DNA of 64,000 nucleotides from Neoceratodus forsteri (GCA_016271365.2 CM057455.1:1559458501-1559522500), one strand, 5' to 3'; numbered from the stretch's first letter, positions 22,236 to 34,175 are shown. Translations and numbers: made by a program. Notes: a model not told the origin generated them from the sequence alone.

Positions 22236-24098
22236 AGGGTGATGGGGCAGATTAGCAGGATTAAATCAGGGGAGAGATGGGCACAAGACCCGGGGGAGCA
22301 GGCTGAGGTACTAAATGAGTACTTCACCTCAGTTTTCACCAGGGAAAATGGGGGTGCTGCATCATACATGGGAGGAGACAGAGATACTGAGGAGGGGACC
22401 CTTACCGATCAGCAGGTCTGGGGAGAGGGGGAGGCATCACTGGCAGGTGGGGAGGGCTAAGCAGGGAGAAGGGTACCGGAAGTGGAAATCACAGCAGAGA
22501 GAGTGAGGGAAGCCCTCAGCTCCCTTAAGACGGAGAAAGCACCGGGGCCGGATAAATTACATCCCAGAGTGCTGAAGGAACTTGCAGATGTCCTGGCAAA
22601 ACCCTGGCAGAGCTTTTCACCATCTCTCTGAGGACAGGGTGGGTGCCCCAAGACTGGAAGGTGGCGCATACAGTGCCTATCCACAAGGGGGGATCAAGGG
22701 AGGTGGCAGGGAACTACAGGCCTGTCAGCCTGACCTCGGTGGTGGGCAAGGTGATGGAGGGCATTGTCAAGGAGAGGCTAGGGGGACCTGGATAAGTCAG
22801 GGTGCCTGGACGATAGACAGCATGGATTCATCCCGGGGAAATCGTGTCAGACAAACCTGGTGGAGTTCTATGACTGGGTGACAAGTGCCTTGGACCTGGG
22901 TAGACCAGTGGATGTCCTCTTTCTAGACTTCAGCAAGGCATTTGACTCTGTTCCTCACGTGGGCCTGTTGGATAGGCTGGGAGAAATGGGGGTGGGGAAC
23001 CAGATGATCAGATGGATAGGCAATTGGCTCCAGGACCGGACCCAGAGGGTCGTAGTTGGTGGGATAGTCTCATCCCCAAGGAGGGTCATTAGTGGGGTCC
23101 CACAGGGATCAGTCATTGGGCCCCTTCTGTTCAACGCCTACGTATCTGACATAAGGACAGGAATCAAGAGTGAGATGAGTCTCTTTGCAGATGACTCGAA
23201 ACTGGAGGCCCTGGAAAGATGGTCTAGAAAGTGGAAGCTGAGGTTCAATGCAGGGAAATGCAAGGTACTCCACCTGGGGGCCAGAAACCCAGGCCAAGTG
23301 TACACCCTGGGGGGGGAAATGCTACAAATCTCGATGGCTGAGAGGGACCTGGGGGTGGTGGTGGATGTCAAGATGAACAACTCTGAGACTTGTAGGAGGG
23401 CAGCAGCCAAGGCCAACAGGATGCTGGGATGCATCGCTAGGGGGATCACCTCCAGAAGGAGGGAAGTGATACTCCCTCTGTATAACTGCTTGGTGAGGCC
23501 GCACCTTGAGTACTGCGTGCAGTTTTGGAAGCCACACTTAAAGCGGGACATTAACCTCCTGGAGAGGGTCCAGAGGAGGGCAACCAAAATGATTTGGGGC
23601 TTGGGGGACAGGACCTATGAGGAGAGGCTCGAAGAGCTAAATATGTACACATTGGAAGAGAGAAGGGACCGGGGGGACATGATAGAGGTCTTTAGGTACA
23701 TGAAGAGGGTAAATAGGGGAGGAACAGTAAGGGTGCTTCAAAGGAAGGAGGAAGGGGCCACTAGAGGGCATGGGTGGAAGCTGGAGGGGGGAAGATTCAG
23801 GGGAGAAAGGAGGAGGTGCTACTTCACTGAGAGGGTGGTGGAGCCATGGAATGCACTGCCTAGGGGGCTGGTGGAGGCAGAGACAGTGGAGGGGTTCAAG
23901 AGGGGGTGGGACAGGTACAGGGGAAAGGTTCTGGAAGCAAAATCCAATGCAGCAAGAATATCCGGAACTGGGAAGGGAGAAGCCAGAGAAGGCGAGGGGG
24001 ACAGCAAGGTCAGCACCCAGGTTGAGGACTGACCTAACGAGAAGACACGAAAGACCGTTAGGCCTATTCTGCTGGCATTTTAGTATGTTAGTATGTTA
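22236..24098 (+). mobile_element. CR1-clade LINE, 5'-truncated (copy B) inside Gypsy-2
   Basis: It starts in the middle of ORF2 (QAEVLNEYF / TSVFTRE near 22300) and runs through RT to the 3' tail, ending GCCTATTCTGCTGGCATTTT plus TAGTATGTTAGTATGTTAGTAA. This tail type differs from the CTTATCTGCC tail of the other copies, so it is a second CR1 subfamily; the same tail occurs at 37884-37945. It lies wholly inside Gypsy-2 and is therefore younger than that insertion. Confidence 0.88.
22860..24032 (+). pseudogene. CR1 RT open frame of 390 codons (copy B)
   Basis: The best-preserved RT frame in the window. Motif A is VLFLDFSKAFDSVPH (about 22914-22958), motif B SGVPQGSVIGPLLFN (about 23090-23135) and motif C SLFADDSKLE (about 23178-23205). 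The segment that normally links FADDTKL to the LEEWS helix is missing: FADDSKLEALERWSRKW is fused in frame, a loss of roughly 25 residues compared with copies A and E. The frame goes on through KCKVLHLGARNP, RDLGVVVDVKMNNS, YNCLVRPHLEYCVQFWKPH and YEERLEELNMYTLEERRDR. Upstream (22236-22860) the frame is broken, and the endonuclease is missing. Confidence 0.85.
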
Positions 24099-24785
24099 GT
24101 AAGTTGGTTGCAGGCACAAGGCTTGATGTGGCTCTGCAATGGTTCCTTTCTGTAGGCCAAAGTGTAGAATGTTTGGTCAGGGGGCGGGCCTGATGTCAAA
24201 GAAAGAGGTACCCAAGAGCAGACAAGGAGTCTCAGGTGGTACGTGTGTTTTATTCTTTTCCGAGAGAAAACCTACCAAGGAGGAGGTGGGTGGAAAATGG
24301 ATTGGAACTTGTGTTGGGGTAACACCAAAAGAGTGTCTACCCTCAGGTGTCTGTATCAACAGCAGGTGAAATGAATGAATCAAGAGACATAGTGGGTTTA
24401 TGTAGAGGGGTTGAACTTAGGAATGGGCCCCTGCTTAAAACTGACATGTCTGGTGGAGTTGGAGCAGGCAATTACTCACCCCAGAGAAAGTCTTTCTATG
24501 TTACTGGACTTTACAGCCCTTCAGGTTTTCGGTTAAGAAATATGACAGACTTTCCCTAAAAGGAGGTAGTGCAGGGAAGGTACCATTAGTCTCTGTTAAG
24601 AAATGTGTTAATGCCTCCGGGTAAAGAATGATGATATCCGCTATGTTTATGAGGGAATGTTTATCGTTAATAGGGACCCTGAGACTGAGCCTTCTGAAGA
24701 TGGATGGGTGGAAGCTCCATTCTTCCCGGGACAGGAAGATGGTAAGCAGTCTGCAATAACTGCTCCCCTCTTAAGGTGGGGGATA
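24099..24785 (+). other. 3' internal region of Gypsy-2 with purine tract
   Basis: Follows the CR1 insertion and leads into the 3' LTR. The frame 24657-24863 starts with a short acidic stretch. The run AAGGTGGGGGA at about 24773-24783, directly before the LTR, is the likely polypurine tract. No env or chromodomain seen. Confidence 0.5.
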
Positions 24786-25675
24786 TGTGACGGGAAGCAC
24801 CTGCCAGTCTTGAGGACCGACCTTTTCTTAAATCTGTTGCAACAGTTCTACTTTTTTTTTTAGCCTAAACTATTCTTTACAATTTCTAGTCCATAAGGTT
24901 GGCCACCTATGGGCACCCCCTTCCCTTTCTTGACTATGCTATAGTGTCCTCTTTAATTTTCCTTTTCCCTCTCAGGTCCTCATACAGGGAGGTTATTGTT
25001 GTGACCTCCGAGCTGATGTAAAACAACAGGCGGTGTTCCTCGTTGTTGGATTTAGTATGCAATGGCACTATGTCATAAAATATTTTAATGTATATACCTT
25101 ACATGTATAAAACTGGTAAATGTTGAAAATACCATAGCACTAGGTGTTTTTGATAAAGGTAAAAAGTTACTAGGGGACTGTATGATAAAAATTAAGTTAG
25201 TTGTGCTATTTAAAATGCATGTAAGTTGCTGTAAACTGAACAAGTCTGAATGTCATGGTGATTTGCATGTATCCCATGATACTTTGCATTATGGAAGTAT
25301 GTGTGATGTTGTGTTTCTTTGAAACTTGGTTTGTCAATTCCCATTGTGGTACCCCTTGTTTCAGTGCTTCTGCACTGAGGTTCTCTGTCTTTGGCTTTTT
25401 TTTTTTTTTGTTTAGGCCCCCACCACCCAAGCAAACAAGGCCCACAAAGGGAAGGCTAAATCTCAACAGATAAGTTAGATCAGAGAGTCAGTAGGTGCTG
25501 GCTAAGCGTAGAGGAAAGACTTGCATAGTATGTTGCTACAATCTGATGTACTGAAGCAGGGATATGCCATTGCTGAAGGTTATCTCCTGCATTTTGAATA
25601 AACATCACATAGAGATTGTGTGTTGAACTTGAAGTTCAGTGTCTGGTCCATCTGTTATCCCACAACCCCTCCATA
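24786..25675 (+). repeat. 3' LTR of Gypsy-2
   Basis: Starts TGTGACGGGAAGC and ends ACAACCCCTCCATA, the final CA having become TA. It pairs with 19865-20755 and is followed by the target repeat AGCTC. Confidence 0.9.
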
Positions 25676-26021
25676 AGCTCCACACAGACAAAATACAATC
25701 CCTTCCACCCGTAAAGCTAGCTAATAAAAAATTATTTTAATGCAGCCTCCAACTCCTACAGTCATACAGATAACTGTGAAGTCCCAAGGTGAGTACCAGT
25801 AAAGGTGCTCAGTTATACCTGCAGTGTGGACAGGCTAGCACAGTTCTGTGTTATGGTTATAAGATGAACAAGTTTACCACTAACTAGCAATGGTGGAACG
25901 TTAAATCATTAGCAAGAATGGCTACTGCATAGTGTGGATGCACTGAACAGTTTAACTTAACTCGTTTTGACAGTTTTTTTTTTTTTTTTTTTAAACAATT
26001 TAAAAGTGTGGACAGGGCCTA

Positions 26022-27385
26022 TAAAACTGAACTGCTATATAATCCTAAAGCCAACTGAAAATAATAGTGGCATAGCATGTTTTTAATTATTACTGTACAG
26101 TTTGTCAACACAAATATGGATTTCATGTTGCTGAAAAAATGCTGCGTTTTTTGGAAATTCAGAATTCACTAGCAAAGAGGCCTTTCAGAACCTAACGCCA
26201 GTTAAGTCAAGTTTCTTTCCAGTAGATGGATATTCAAATAGTTGCTCACAAGAGAGAACACAATGTGTACAATGAAAAGAGGCTTAGTATTAAAAGCCTC
26301 ACTACACTGTTCAGTGTTCAGCATGGAGTCAGGATTTTATGAAACCGCAGCCTAAAGACTGCCAGAACACAAAACTATAAAACAGGTAGCACTACAGCAG
26401 CTGGCAAATCATTCATAAAGTGCAACAGGCTGAGTGCACAATAGGGGCTGCAGTCTATTCTTTGTTAAACCCCTGCTGCCCCCCTGGTCTGAAACTGCTG
26501 CTTAAGCTATTTTAGTTACACAACCTTTGTTTTATGGCATGGGAACTCCCCAAGGGATTCAATGGTAGGGTCATGCTTTTTCAACACCGGGAGTTCCACA
26601 TGCATAGATATCTTGCTCATGGCAAAAGTCGTTCATTCCTAGACAGTATGTGCTTTAAATAGTATTGCAAATAACTGCAGTTTCTGGTACAATTCACTGC
26701 TTATTTTAAAACAAAAGCTTATCCTACAGAGGAATCAAAGGTTGGTGCCAAAGTTTACATAGGATTTAGCTGTGCATAAGAGGAAAATACAGCACATCAG
26801 CTAGTATGCTAAACTGCAGTACAGACTTCAGTGAACAAGCCTTTACAGAGTCCACCATGAAAAACTGGGTTACTGATGAACACTGGGCTAGTGAAGTGCT
26901 CTATTCAAGCCTGGGAGTATGTAAAAAGGACGAACTTCCTAACAAATGATGGTGGTGGTGGGGGGGCATAACCCACAAAGATGAATGCATAGTACAAACT
27001 GCTAAAGTTTACACCTTAACCTGAAAAAGATGCTCAGTTAATCAAAACCATCAAGTACTATACACCACAAACAAATACAGGGAATTTAGTTGACCTTTTC
27101 ACTTTTACTCAATTAGCAAACTGAACAGTCCTCTCAGATTAACACTGAATTGACGGACGAGAAAAGTGCCTGGTTTAAGCTGACACAAACTTCATACCTG
27201 TGAGAAGCACAGGAACCCATGATGGAGCAGTTAGTATTTAGACAGAGGAACTTGTCTCTTTTTTTTTTTTTTGGTGGGGGGAGGAGGGGGTAGGTTGGAG
27301 CAGAAGGATCATAAAGGAGAATTACAAGTAAAAATAATTTTAAAAATGTTGTGCACTGTGCTTTGTTCTTTCTGATTATTTAAAG
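26022..27385. other. Unassigned sequence
   Basis: No coding frame or clear repeat structure. A T-run lies at about 27259-27272. Apart from this it looks like unique non-coding DNA. Confidence 0.4.
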
Positions 27386-27515
27386 TGTTCTTTCTCCTGT
27401 ATCTGTGGAAAGTCCCCCCGCCACACACACTTTTCCATACCTGTTTTATTCTTTCTCCTGTATCTGTGGAAAGTCCCCCCACACACACACACTCTTTTCC
27501 ATACCTGTGTTATGG
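27386..27515. repeat. Two-copy tandem duplication (~66 bp)
   Basis: The segment GTTCTTTCTCCTGTATCTGT...GGAAAGTCCCCC...ACACACAC...TTTTCCATACCTGT occurs twice in tandem, starting near 27386 and 27450, with small differences in the CA run. Confidence 0.85.
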
Positions 27516-27704
27516 CCTAGGGGTCCCCATTCAGGCTTCTTTCTTTGCCTGCTGTTGGACAGAACTGTTCAAGAATTCCCCTCAGAATGGCGCCCCCAAA
27601 CACACACACATTCACTGTCTAATACACTGGTCTTTGTTACACTGCAGTCACTGCATGGTCTCTAGTGACTCTCTCCAATATTCTGTCAGTAAGTGTTAAA
27701 CAGG

Positions 27705-29307
27705 TGTAACCCCTAGATGGCGCTATCCCAGGGGCTACTACCCCTGCCTGATTTGCCACTAACAGGTTGAGGGGCCTGGATCCAATGGCGGGTGCCTCCA
27801 CCCAGAGGTCAGGGTTTGCAATAGTTAAACTAACTTGGTCACAGCCCTCTGGGACACTGCAACCCCCTTTCTTCCCACTAGTGGCCCACACAATATATCA
27901 GAATTACTTCACAGTATACACTTACCCCCAGGACTGGTTCCGCACTGGGACCTCCTGTGAAATGAGATACAGTGCAACAATCACAGTACAGTACTTTAAC
28001 ATAGACAAATACCTCAGGCAGTATAACTTTGCTGAAACAAGCAGCTCTGATTTATTTAGGGGATATAACAAGGACAGGGGAAATCAGGTTAATTAGCTTA
28101 TCACTCTAATAATCTACCTATGGCTCTGTGCACAGGCCTATCCCTATCAGTTACTGTCCCTGGGTACCCAAGCCCTAGTGGCTAGTCCAAACCGTGGCAG
28201 CTGGTAGGGCGCCTTTCACACAGAGAAAAGGAGAATTAAACAGTCAGCAGTACAGTAATTCCATTTGGATTTAATGTGGCAATTCAACAGGAGCGACCCT
28301 GAATTAGTACTCACGACCTCCAAATAAGATAGGGTCCTTCAATGTCAGCAGGGCTCACTTGAGGTACACAAACCTCTTCACACATCCATATAAAAGAAAG
28401 CACTATACCAGGCAGGCTGCATCTGTATCCCGATCATAATTACTGCACAATACCGAGAACACACAGCAGATTCAGTTCCTGACAGACCGAGTGCATTTTC
28501 AGCAATTCTTCCAGTCTTCTACAGGGTGAGCCTGGTTTCTACTCTTCAGAGATCCTTTGATTCTTTCACAGGACGGATTCAGTCCTAACAAGCTGCAGAC
28601 CGAACTCTGGGCCTTACACACGTTTTTGACTGAAACTGCACACTGAAAAAGCACAGGGCTCCTTCCTTCTTCACTGCCAAAGCTCAACTCAAACTCCAAC
28701 CGACAAAACCGGGCACTTCCTTTGAGTTCCTCCCAGTTCTTGACTGGATTGGCTGTCACTCACAATAGACTGCTGCTGTTGGTCCAAAAAGGCACTGAAG
28801 TCTAAACTACATCTCCCAGAGTCACTGCCCATACAATCCTCTTGTGGCTGGCTCAGATTATGAGTCCAAGTTCTGATTCGTCCAAGGCACCATTTTAGAG
28901 CTAGCTTACCCCACACTGATTGGTCCAGTTCAGCAGTTCAAAACTAGAATGGGGAACTAGCAGACACAGTTCTGACTGCAAAGAAAGCAGGTTAGACAAA
29001 CTGTAATTTCATTATTACTCTAAATAATTTCTGGCAAACAGTTACATCTTTCAGATAGGTTCCTTTGCACTCCTAGTGACTGCAAAAATGAAGTGAATTG
29101 GCAGCAGCTCGAGTGGTACTCAGAGAAGCACACAGTCCCCATACAAACTAATTATGTCTGCAAGCAGACAGCTCTTAAAGAGACAGTACCAGAGGCTCTA
29201 AAAAACTCACTGATAAATGGCTTAAATGCCAAACACCATTCAGGCTTGGAGCATTCAAGCAAGCTCCTGGAAGTCTTCTGGGAACCCCCATTTGCAGGGG
29301 GGTTACA
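27705..29307 (-). repeat. 3' LTR of Gypsy-1
   Basis: On the plus strand it starts TGTAACCCCTAGATGGCGC and ends GCAGGGGGGTTACA, giving TGTAAC...GTTACA ends. It matches 35845-37448 almost base for base; differences are mostly single-base length changes in homopolymers plus a few substitutions (for example GATCATAATT against GATCGCAATT). Confidence 0.95.
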
Positions 29308-29322
29308 CCCTTCCTGGCCTGG
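29308..29322 (-). other. Polypurine tract of Gypsy-1
   Basis: Reverse-complemented, the bases next to the 3' LTR read CCAGGCCAGGAAGGG, a short purine-rich run in the position of the plus-strand primer. It is short, so moderate confidence. Confidence 0.55.
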
Positions 29323-29475
29323 GAAAGCTTGACGTCCGCGTCAAGCAAGTACCCCCATAAGTTTCAACTGCAACCATATACATTTGCATTAGGCTCACAT
29401 GTAATCATCAGTCAATATATCATTTACCAAGAACACATTTCTGAAACATTGCAGTACGTCACTCTTTACACAGTA

Positions 29476-30510
29476 TTACATACACATTGTACCATAACTC
29501 AAGTTATTACCTCTTGTACATGAAACCTGAAGAGAGGGCCCTTCCCTATCAGTTACCTTGGGGCTGGATGGGGCAAGGGCACCATACTTAGAGGGCAACA
29601 CAAGTAACTTGGAGTTAGCACTGATGCTCAGTTTGGGCAATGAGCTCGGGGACACATACACTCCTTTATGGACAACATTGAGAGGCAAGTCCACAGGCCT
29701 CCCAAGTGAATCATAACTGAGGTGCACCACAGGCTTTACAGCTCGACCAGTCTTTCTAGGGGGAACTGTTACAGTCTCTGCACTCTGAGCCTCATTTTCA
29801 GCATTGTCCTCACTTGTCAGGGGAGTCTCCATGGGTGTAGAGAGGCTAGAACTTGGGGCACTTTCAGCTCCAGGAGTTACAGTTTCTGAGTCCACAACAT
29901 TTGGCTCGCATGGAGAGCTTTCGGACACTGGCAGTGGACTGTCAGGGCACTCAAAATACTCTTCTTGTTCGGGTGTATCACCAGTCTGCCCCAATCTATC
30001 ATTTTCTCCCTGAAAGCTCAAACAGTTCAACCATGCACAATGATTCCATTTCATCTGATCTGATGCTTTGCACTTCACTTTCTGGGAGCATTGGCTCCAG
30101 GGATGAAGCTGGGGCTTAGACAGTCAGAAGGCCCAGCTTTGTCTCCAGTATTGACTAGGGATTGCCCCAAACAATTGACTCAGTTCGTAAGAAGGATAGT
30201 ATTCAAAGTCACTCTCACTTTCTTCCGATATGGACTGACAGTCATGCTCAACTGGGACTTGTGGAGGGAACACTTTAACTTTGCTTCTGTAGGTGCAGAC
30301 TTTCTTGATCTTTTCTTAGCAGCAGCTCTAGTCACTGGTCCAGAGGGGCATCTTCTAGGGGCTCAGACTCAATTAAGATTTGTCCAATGGGCAGTAAATG
30401 ATTTCTATGCATTGTTTTACATCTTTTGAATTATTCTCAGGCCTTACTTTGTACACTGGCAGATCATCTAGTTTGCCCACTACAATGTGAGGAGATGGTG
30501 CCATCTGTCA
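29476..30510 (-). pseudogene. Gypsy-1 Pol C-terminal tail
   Basis: A 200-codon frame at 30078-29476 follows the integrase region. It is acidic and Ser/Pro/Glu-rich (TPEQEEYFECPDSP, ETPLTSEDNAENEAQ), then turns basic with RKTGRAVKPVVHLSYDSLG. RxxR-x-V-KP-V--LSYDSLGRP-type endings close the Pol proteins of many vertebrate Ty3/Gypsy elements, which is how I place it. No chromodomain is visible. Confidence 0.65.
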
Positions 30511-30544
30511 GCAATCTTGTGCTTGCCATGCGGTCCCAGATTTC

Positions 30545-31600
30545 TTAGCAATACCATCTCCCTCCTGGAGTTCCTGTGCTTTCACCTTTTATCATACCTT
30601 TCTTTGTTGGCCAGATTTCTTTTGGCAGCCATGGTTTGAGCCAGTTGGTATGATGAGTTAGCTGGGCCTTTAACTTTTGCACATACTGTAAATAGTTGTC
30701 AGCTTGAACCCCATCAGGAGAGACCCCAAAACACACATCTACTGGTAGTCGAGCTTCTCTTCCAAACATCAGGGTAGGGGAGAATCCAGTGGCATCACTT
30801 TGGTGCAGTTATAAGCATGTACCAGGGTGCTAATTTGTTGGCTCCATCTAGGCTTGTCCTTTGGGTGCAGGGGTGCCTAGCATATCTAGCAAAGTGCGGT
30901 TGAAGCGTTCAGGCTGTGGGTCCCCTGGGGTGGTAAGGAGTGGTTCTGGGACTTCGCACTCCCACAGAGAAAGCATCTCTTTGATCAGACGACTCTCAAA
31001 GTCTCTCCTTGATCAGAATGGATTCTTTGTGGAGCCCCATAGTGAACAAAAAGTTTTCTACAAGTACTTTGGCCACAGTGGATGCTTTCTGGTCTTTGGT
31101 GGGAAAGCTTGGGCATATCTCGTGAAATGGTCAGTGACCACCAGCACATTACTGATATTTCTTTGATCTGACTCCAAACTCAGAAAATCAATACAGACCA
31201 GCTCCATGGGTGCACTGGTGGTGATGTTAACAAGGGGGCAGCCCTCTGGGGCAAAGCTTTCCTCTGTAGCTGGCGACTACAAGTTCGAATGTGTTGCTCC
31301 ACATCAGCCCCATCTTAGGCCAATAGAATCTGGATCTCACCAAGTCAAGTGTTCTGTCTATACCAAGGTGCCCCATGTGGTTGTGCAAGGACCTCAGTAC
31401 TGAGTCTCGAAAGGCAGTGGGCAGCACTAGTTATTGTTTGTCTACTTGTCCCCTCTGTCTACTGTTTCTGTATAACAGTTTATTGATCAGTTTCAACTTA
31501 GGACCTTCTTTGTATAACAGTGCAGTTCTCAAATCAGTGGGCGTAATTTGGACACATCTTTTCCTGCATAGAGGGCTTCTAAAGCTGCTTTGATCATGGG
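30545..31600 (-). pseudogene. Gypsy-1 integrase
   Basis: The zinc-binding part is at 31427-31227: LHNHMGHLGIDRTLDLV, then RSRFYWPKM, with H-x3-H spacing. The second Cys pair is disturbed by a frameshift. The catalytic core follows as MELVCIDFLSLES (first Asp), then LVVTDHFTRYAQAFPTKDQ (about 31205-31080). A C-terminal part appears at 30769-30545 (MFGREARLPVDVCFGV, then YVQKLKAQL). Integrase inserts the cDNA into the host chromosome. The frame is split into at least three pieces here. Confidence 0.85.
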
Positions 31601-32300
31601 ATCAGCGGGATTGAGCCGCGCGAATACTGTCATTGTCCAGCTGAGGCAGTGCACCAATGTCTATTGCAGAAAAGTGGCAATAAGCAGCAGGTATGCAATT
31701 CTCAGAGGGTCCCAAGCAATCCACCATGCAGTCCACTGCGTCCGTGGACATTTGTTCCTCCCTGTCAAACTTCCGGCAGAGTGCCCGAATGTCAGGTTCT
31801 GCCAATCGGACCCAATCATTCTGGGGAACAGGCCTCCGGGAGAGAGCATCAGCATCTATGTGGTTCAGACCTGCTCGTATTCGAGAGCATAGTCATATGT
31901 AGATAATGCAGAAAGCCACCTATGGCCAGTGGCATCCAACTTAGCTGAGGTCTGCACATAGGTCAAAGGATTATTGTCAGTTTTTACTAGTATTTTAGCC
32001 CCATACAAGTACTCATGGAATTGGTCAACAATAGCCCACTTCAAAGCTAGGAACTCTAACTTATGTACAGGATAGTTCTTTTCGGATGGGGTCAGGCTTC
32101 TGGCAAAGGCCCACTGGTCTCAGGCCATTCTAGTGCTCTTGGTACAACACAGCCCCAACCCTTGCAAGCTAGCATCAGTGTGCGGGCGTAGGGTTTTCTT
32201 GGATCGGCATAGGCCAGCACTGGAGCATGGGTAAGTTGATATATGATCTCATGAAAACAGTCTCACAATCAGAGTCCAGCGGGCCCAAATACTTCACTGG
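31601..32300 (-). pseudogene. Gypsy-1 RNase H and linker
   Basis: Minus-strand pieces include APVLAYADPRKPY followed by a TDASLQGLGAVLYQ segment (about 32240-32150), the start of the RNase H fold with its first Asp. The linker before the integrase has NHIDADALSRRP (about 31870-31830), matching the N--ADALSR motif at the end of Ty3/Gypsy RNase H. Several shifts and stops lie between. Confidence 0.8.
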
Positions 32301-33290
32301 ATGAAAATACACTCTTTCAGTCTTGAGGACGCTGACTTTTGGTATTTTTGTGGGTTGGGGATACCCTTGAGTAAGGTTAAGTAAAGGCGGATCACTCTTG
32401 AATAGTCCTTGATGAAGCGCCGATAATAACCACAGAATCCCAGGAATCTTTGCAGTTCTTTTAGATTTTTGGGCTGTGGCCAGGTGGTCAAGGCCTCAAC
32501 TTTACTTGGGTCGGTCTCTATTCCTGTGGATACTATGTGTCCCACATACTTTACTGATGTTTGAAGAATTGACACTTATCAATGGACAGTTTAAGGCCAA
32601 AGTCCTCCAGTCGGTCCAATACCTTAAATAATCTGCTCTCATGTTCCTCCAGTGAGCTGCCAAACACAATAACATCATCTAGGTATACCAGGCACTCTAG
32701 TAAGTTCATGTCCCCCACTGCACGCTCCATCAATCGTTGAAAAGTGGCTGGGGCACCTGAAATCCTTGAGGCATCCTCATGAATTCATAGAAATAGCGGA
32801 CAGATAAAGGCCGTCTTCCACGGTCCTCTGGGGCCATCGGGATCTGGTAGTACCCACTCGGAGATCCAGCACAGAGAACCACTTGCTCCCGTTTAGGCAG
32901 TCCAAAGCATCCTGAATGCGGGGCATTGTGTACTGATCAGGGATAGTCCGCGGTTTAAGGTGCGATAATCCCACACATCCTTACTGTTCCATTCTTTCCT
33001 CACTACCACAATGGGGAAGCATAAGGGCTTCTGGATTCTTGTATTACACCAGCAGCTAACATCTCTTGCAGATGCCGTCTCACATCATCTATGTCAGCAG
33101 GTGCCAGGCGTCGAGACCTCTCACGAAATGGTCTTTCGTCATGCAGCGGATATTGTGCTCAGCTCCTTGCACGCATCCTACATCCCATTCCTTTAAAGAA
33201 AACACCTGGTCTCTCTGGGCAAGCTTCTCACTGATCCTCACTTTCCATTCAGCTGGCAGCGGGGGTCGCGAAATCAAACAAGTCAGGCGT
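32300..33290 (-). pseudogene. Gypsy-1 reverse transcriptase
   Basis: Starts with the pre-RT block RISEKLAQRDQVFSLKEWD (about 33250-33190) and a KKNGT-type R-CVDYR block (about 33000). YTMPRIQDALDCLNGSKWF and FSVLDLRVG hold motif A (about 32930-32860). Motif C is LVYLDDVIVFGS at about 32695-32655, so the YLDD active site is intact. The thumb and connection part follow: KLSIDKCQFF, VKYVGHIVSTGI and FLGFCGYYRRFIKDYS (about 32600-32400). At least two frameshifts (near 32860 and 32560) interrupt the frame. Confidence 0.9.
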
Positions 33291-33299
33291 TACTCTGTC

Positions 33300-34175
33300 A
33301 TTCTTCCTTGAACTCTTGCTGCTGGGTAGCACTGCAGTGTCTGCACAATGCACATTAGCCAGGATGCAACCTCTGTTTACTCGAATGTCTCTTTCAGACA
33401 CATTATGAACTTGGACCATTACCCTTCTGGCATAAGCATGGGCTCTAGCGGGCAAAATACTAGGCTTGACCAGCAGTCCCTCTGGCAATTTTCCATCGCC
33501 TGGTGCATCCAACATTAATATTTTATTCTTAACATCCTTTCTGATACGGACCTCTCCTGTAAGGTACACTGGGCATTTGGCGCCAGGATCAGAGACTCAG
33601 GATCCTTCTTCCATACAATTCCGACCGGTTCCTCTGGTTCTGTTTTTCAGCATCTCTCTGTGCCTCATAGGCCTTCTTAATTAAAGCGGAACTCTTAAAG
33701 CTCTACTAGTCTTTGACCCCTGTTTTCATAACACAACTGTGCCAGCCTTCCGAACATATGAGCATTTGTTCCAATCAACAAAGGGACACCATCATACAGT
33801 CCAGTAGGGGGACACACTAAGGCTAGGTCTCTACTTGTTCGGCCACTCCAGCCAGGAGGTGGGGAAAGACAGCCAAATTCGGATATACCGGAATAGGGTA
33901 GGCCTTCTCACTTAACCCCCATACATGCAGTCCTTCTAATGGTTGTAAGGAGTACGTCTGACAAATGCTTCTGATACCAATCCTGGAACATAATTGTCAC
34001 TTGGGAGCCACTGTCTAATACAGCTCTTGTAGACACTCCATTCACCTTTACAGTGGTCTCCATGGAGGGACCCACTATTCTGGACCAGTCTGGAGGCGGT
34101 AGTGGGGGCCTGGGCAACTGACCTTGCCACAAAAGGATGTGAATTAGCATTTTTGGTGCCCTCACTGGGATCATG
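33300..34175 (-). pseudogene. Gypsy-1 aspartic protease region
   Basis: The frame at 34174-33908 contains VKVNGVSTRAVLDSGSQVTIM, where AVLDSG (about 34036-34010) is the D-S/T-G active site of a retropepsin. The stretch to 33300 includes ILMLDAPGDGKLPEGLLVKP and an RRVMVQVHNVSERDIRVNRG segment, typical of the region between protease and RT in Ty3/Gypsy Pol. The protease would cut Gag-Pol during particle maturation. Confidence 0.85.

Larger units (their letters stand above)
19865..25675 (+). mobile_element. Ty3/Gypsy-type LTR element, internally deleted (Gypsy-2)
   Basis: Two LTRs of ~890 bp (19865-20755 and 24786-25675) are flanked by an exact 5-bp target duplication AGCTC (19860-19864 and 25676-25680). 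After the 5' LTR comes a primer site TGGTGTTTGAAGTGGGAT, close to the complement of a tRNA-Leu 3' end; before the 3' LTR is a purine run AAGGTGGGGGA. Only a gag-like stretch and an integrase zinc-binding fragment remain of the coding part. A CR1 copy occupies 22236-24098. The element is not autonomous. Confidence 0.88.
19075..26021. mobile_element. Fold-back (long inverted arm) element split by a Gypsy insertion
   Basis: The left arm runs from about 19075 (AGGCCCTGTCCATG) to about 19660. The right arm runs from about 19665 to 19864 and, after the Gypsy element, from 25681 to about 26021 (GTGGACAGGGCCT). Paired blocks include CCGAGACATG with its complement, TTTTGTGATG, GGCTCCTTTTTCAAACA, TTTGTACAAATCAAG, GGAAGGGAT and GAGTTGCAGGCTGCATTAAA. 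The loop is near 19660-19680. With the insertion removed the element is about 1.1 kb with arms of several hundred bp. No transposase and no convincing target duplication; the superfamily is unknown. Confidence 0.75.

Noticed and set aside
29804..30119. Plus-strand frames of up to 88 codons
   Set aside because: Antisense shadows of the Gypsy-1 Pol C-terminal tail.
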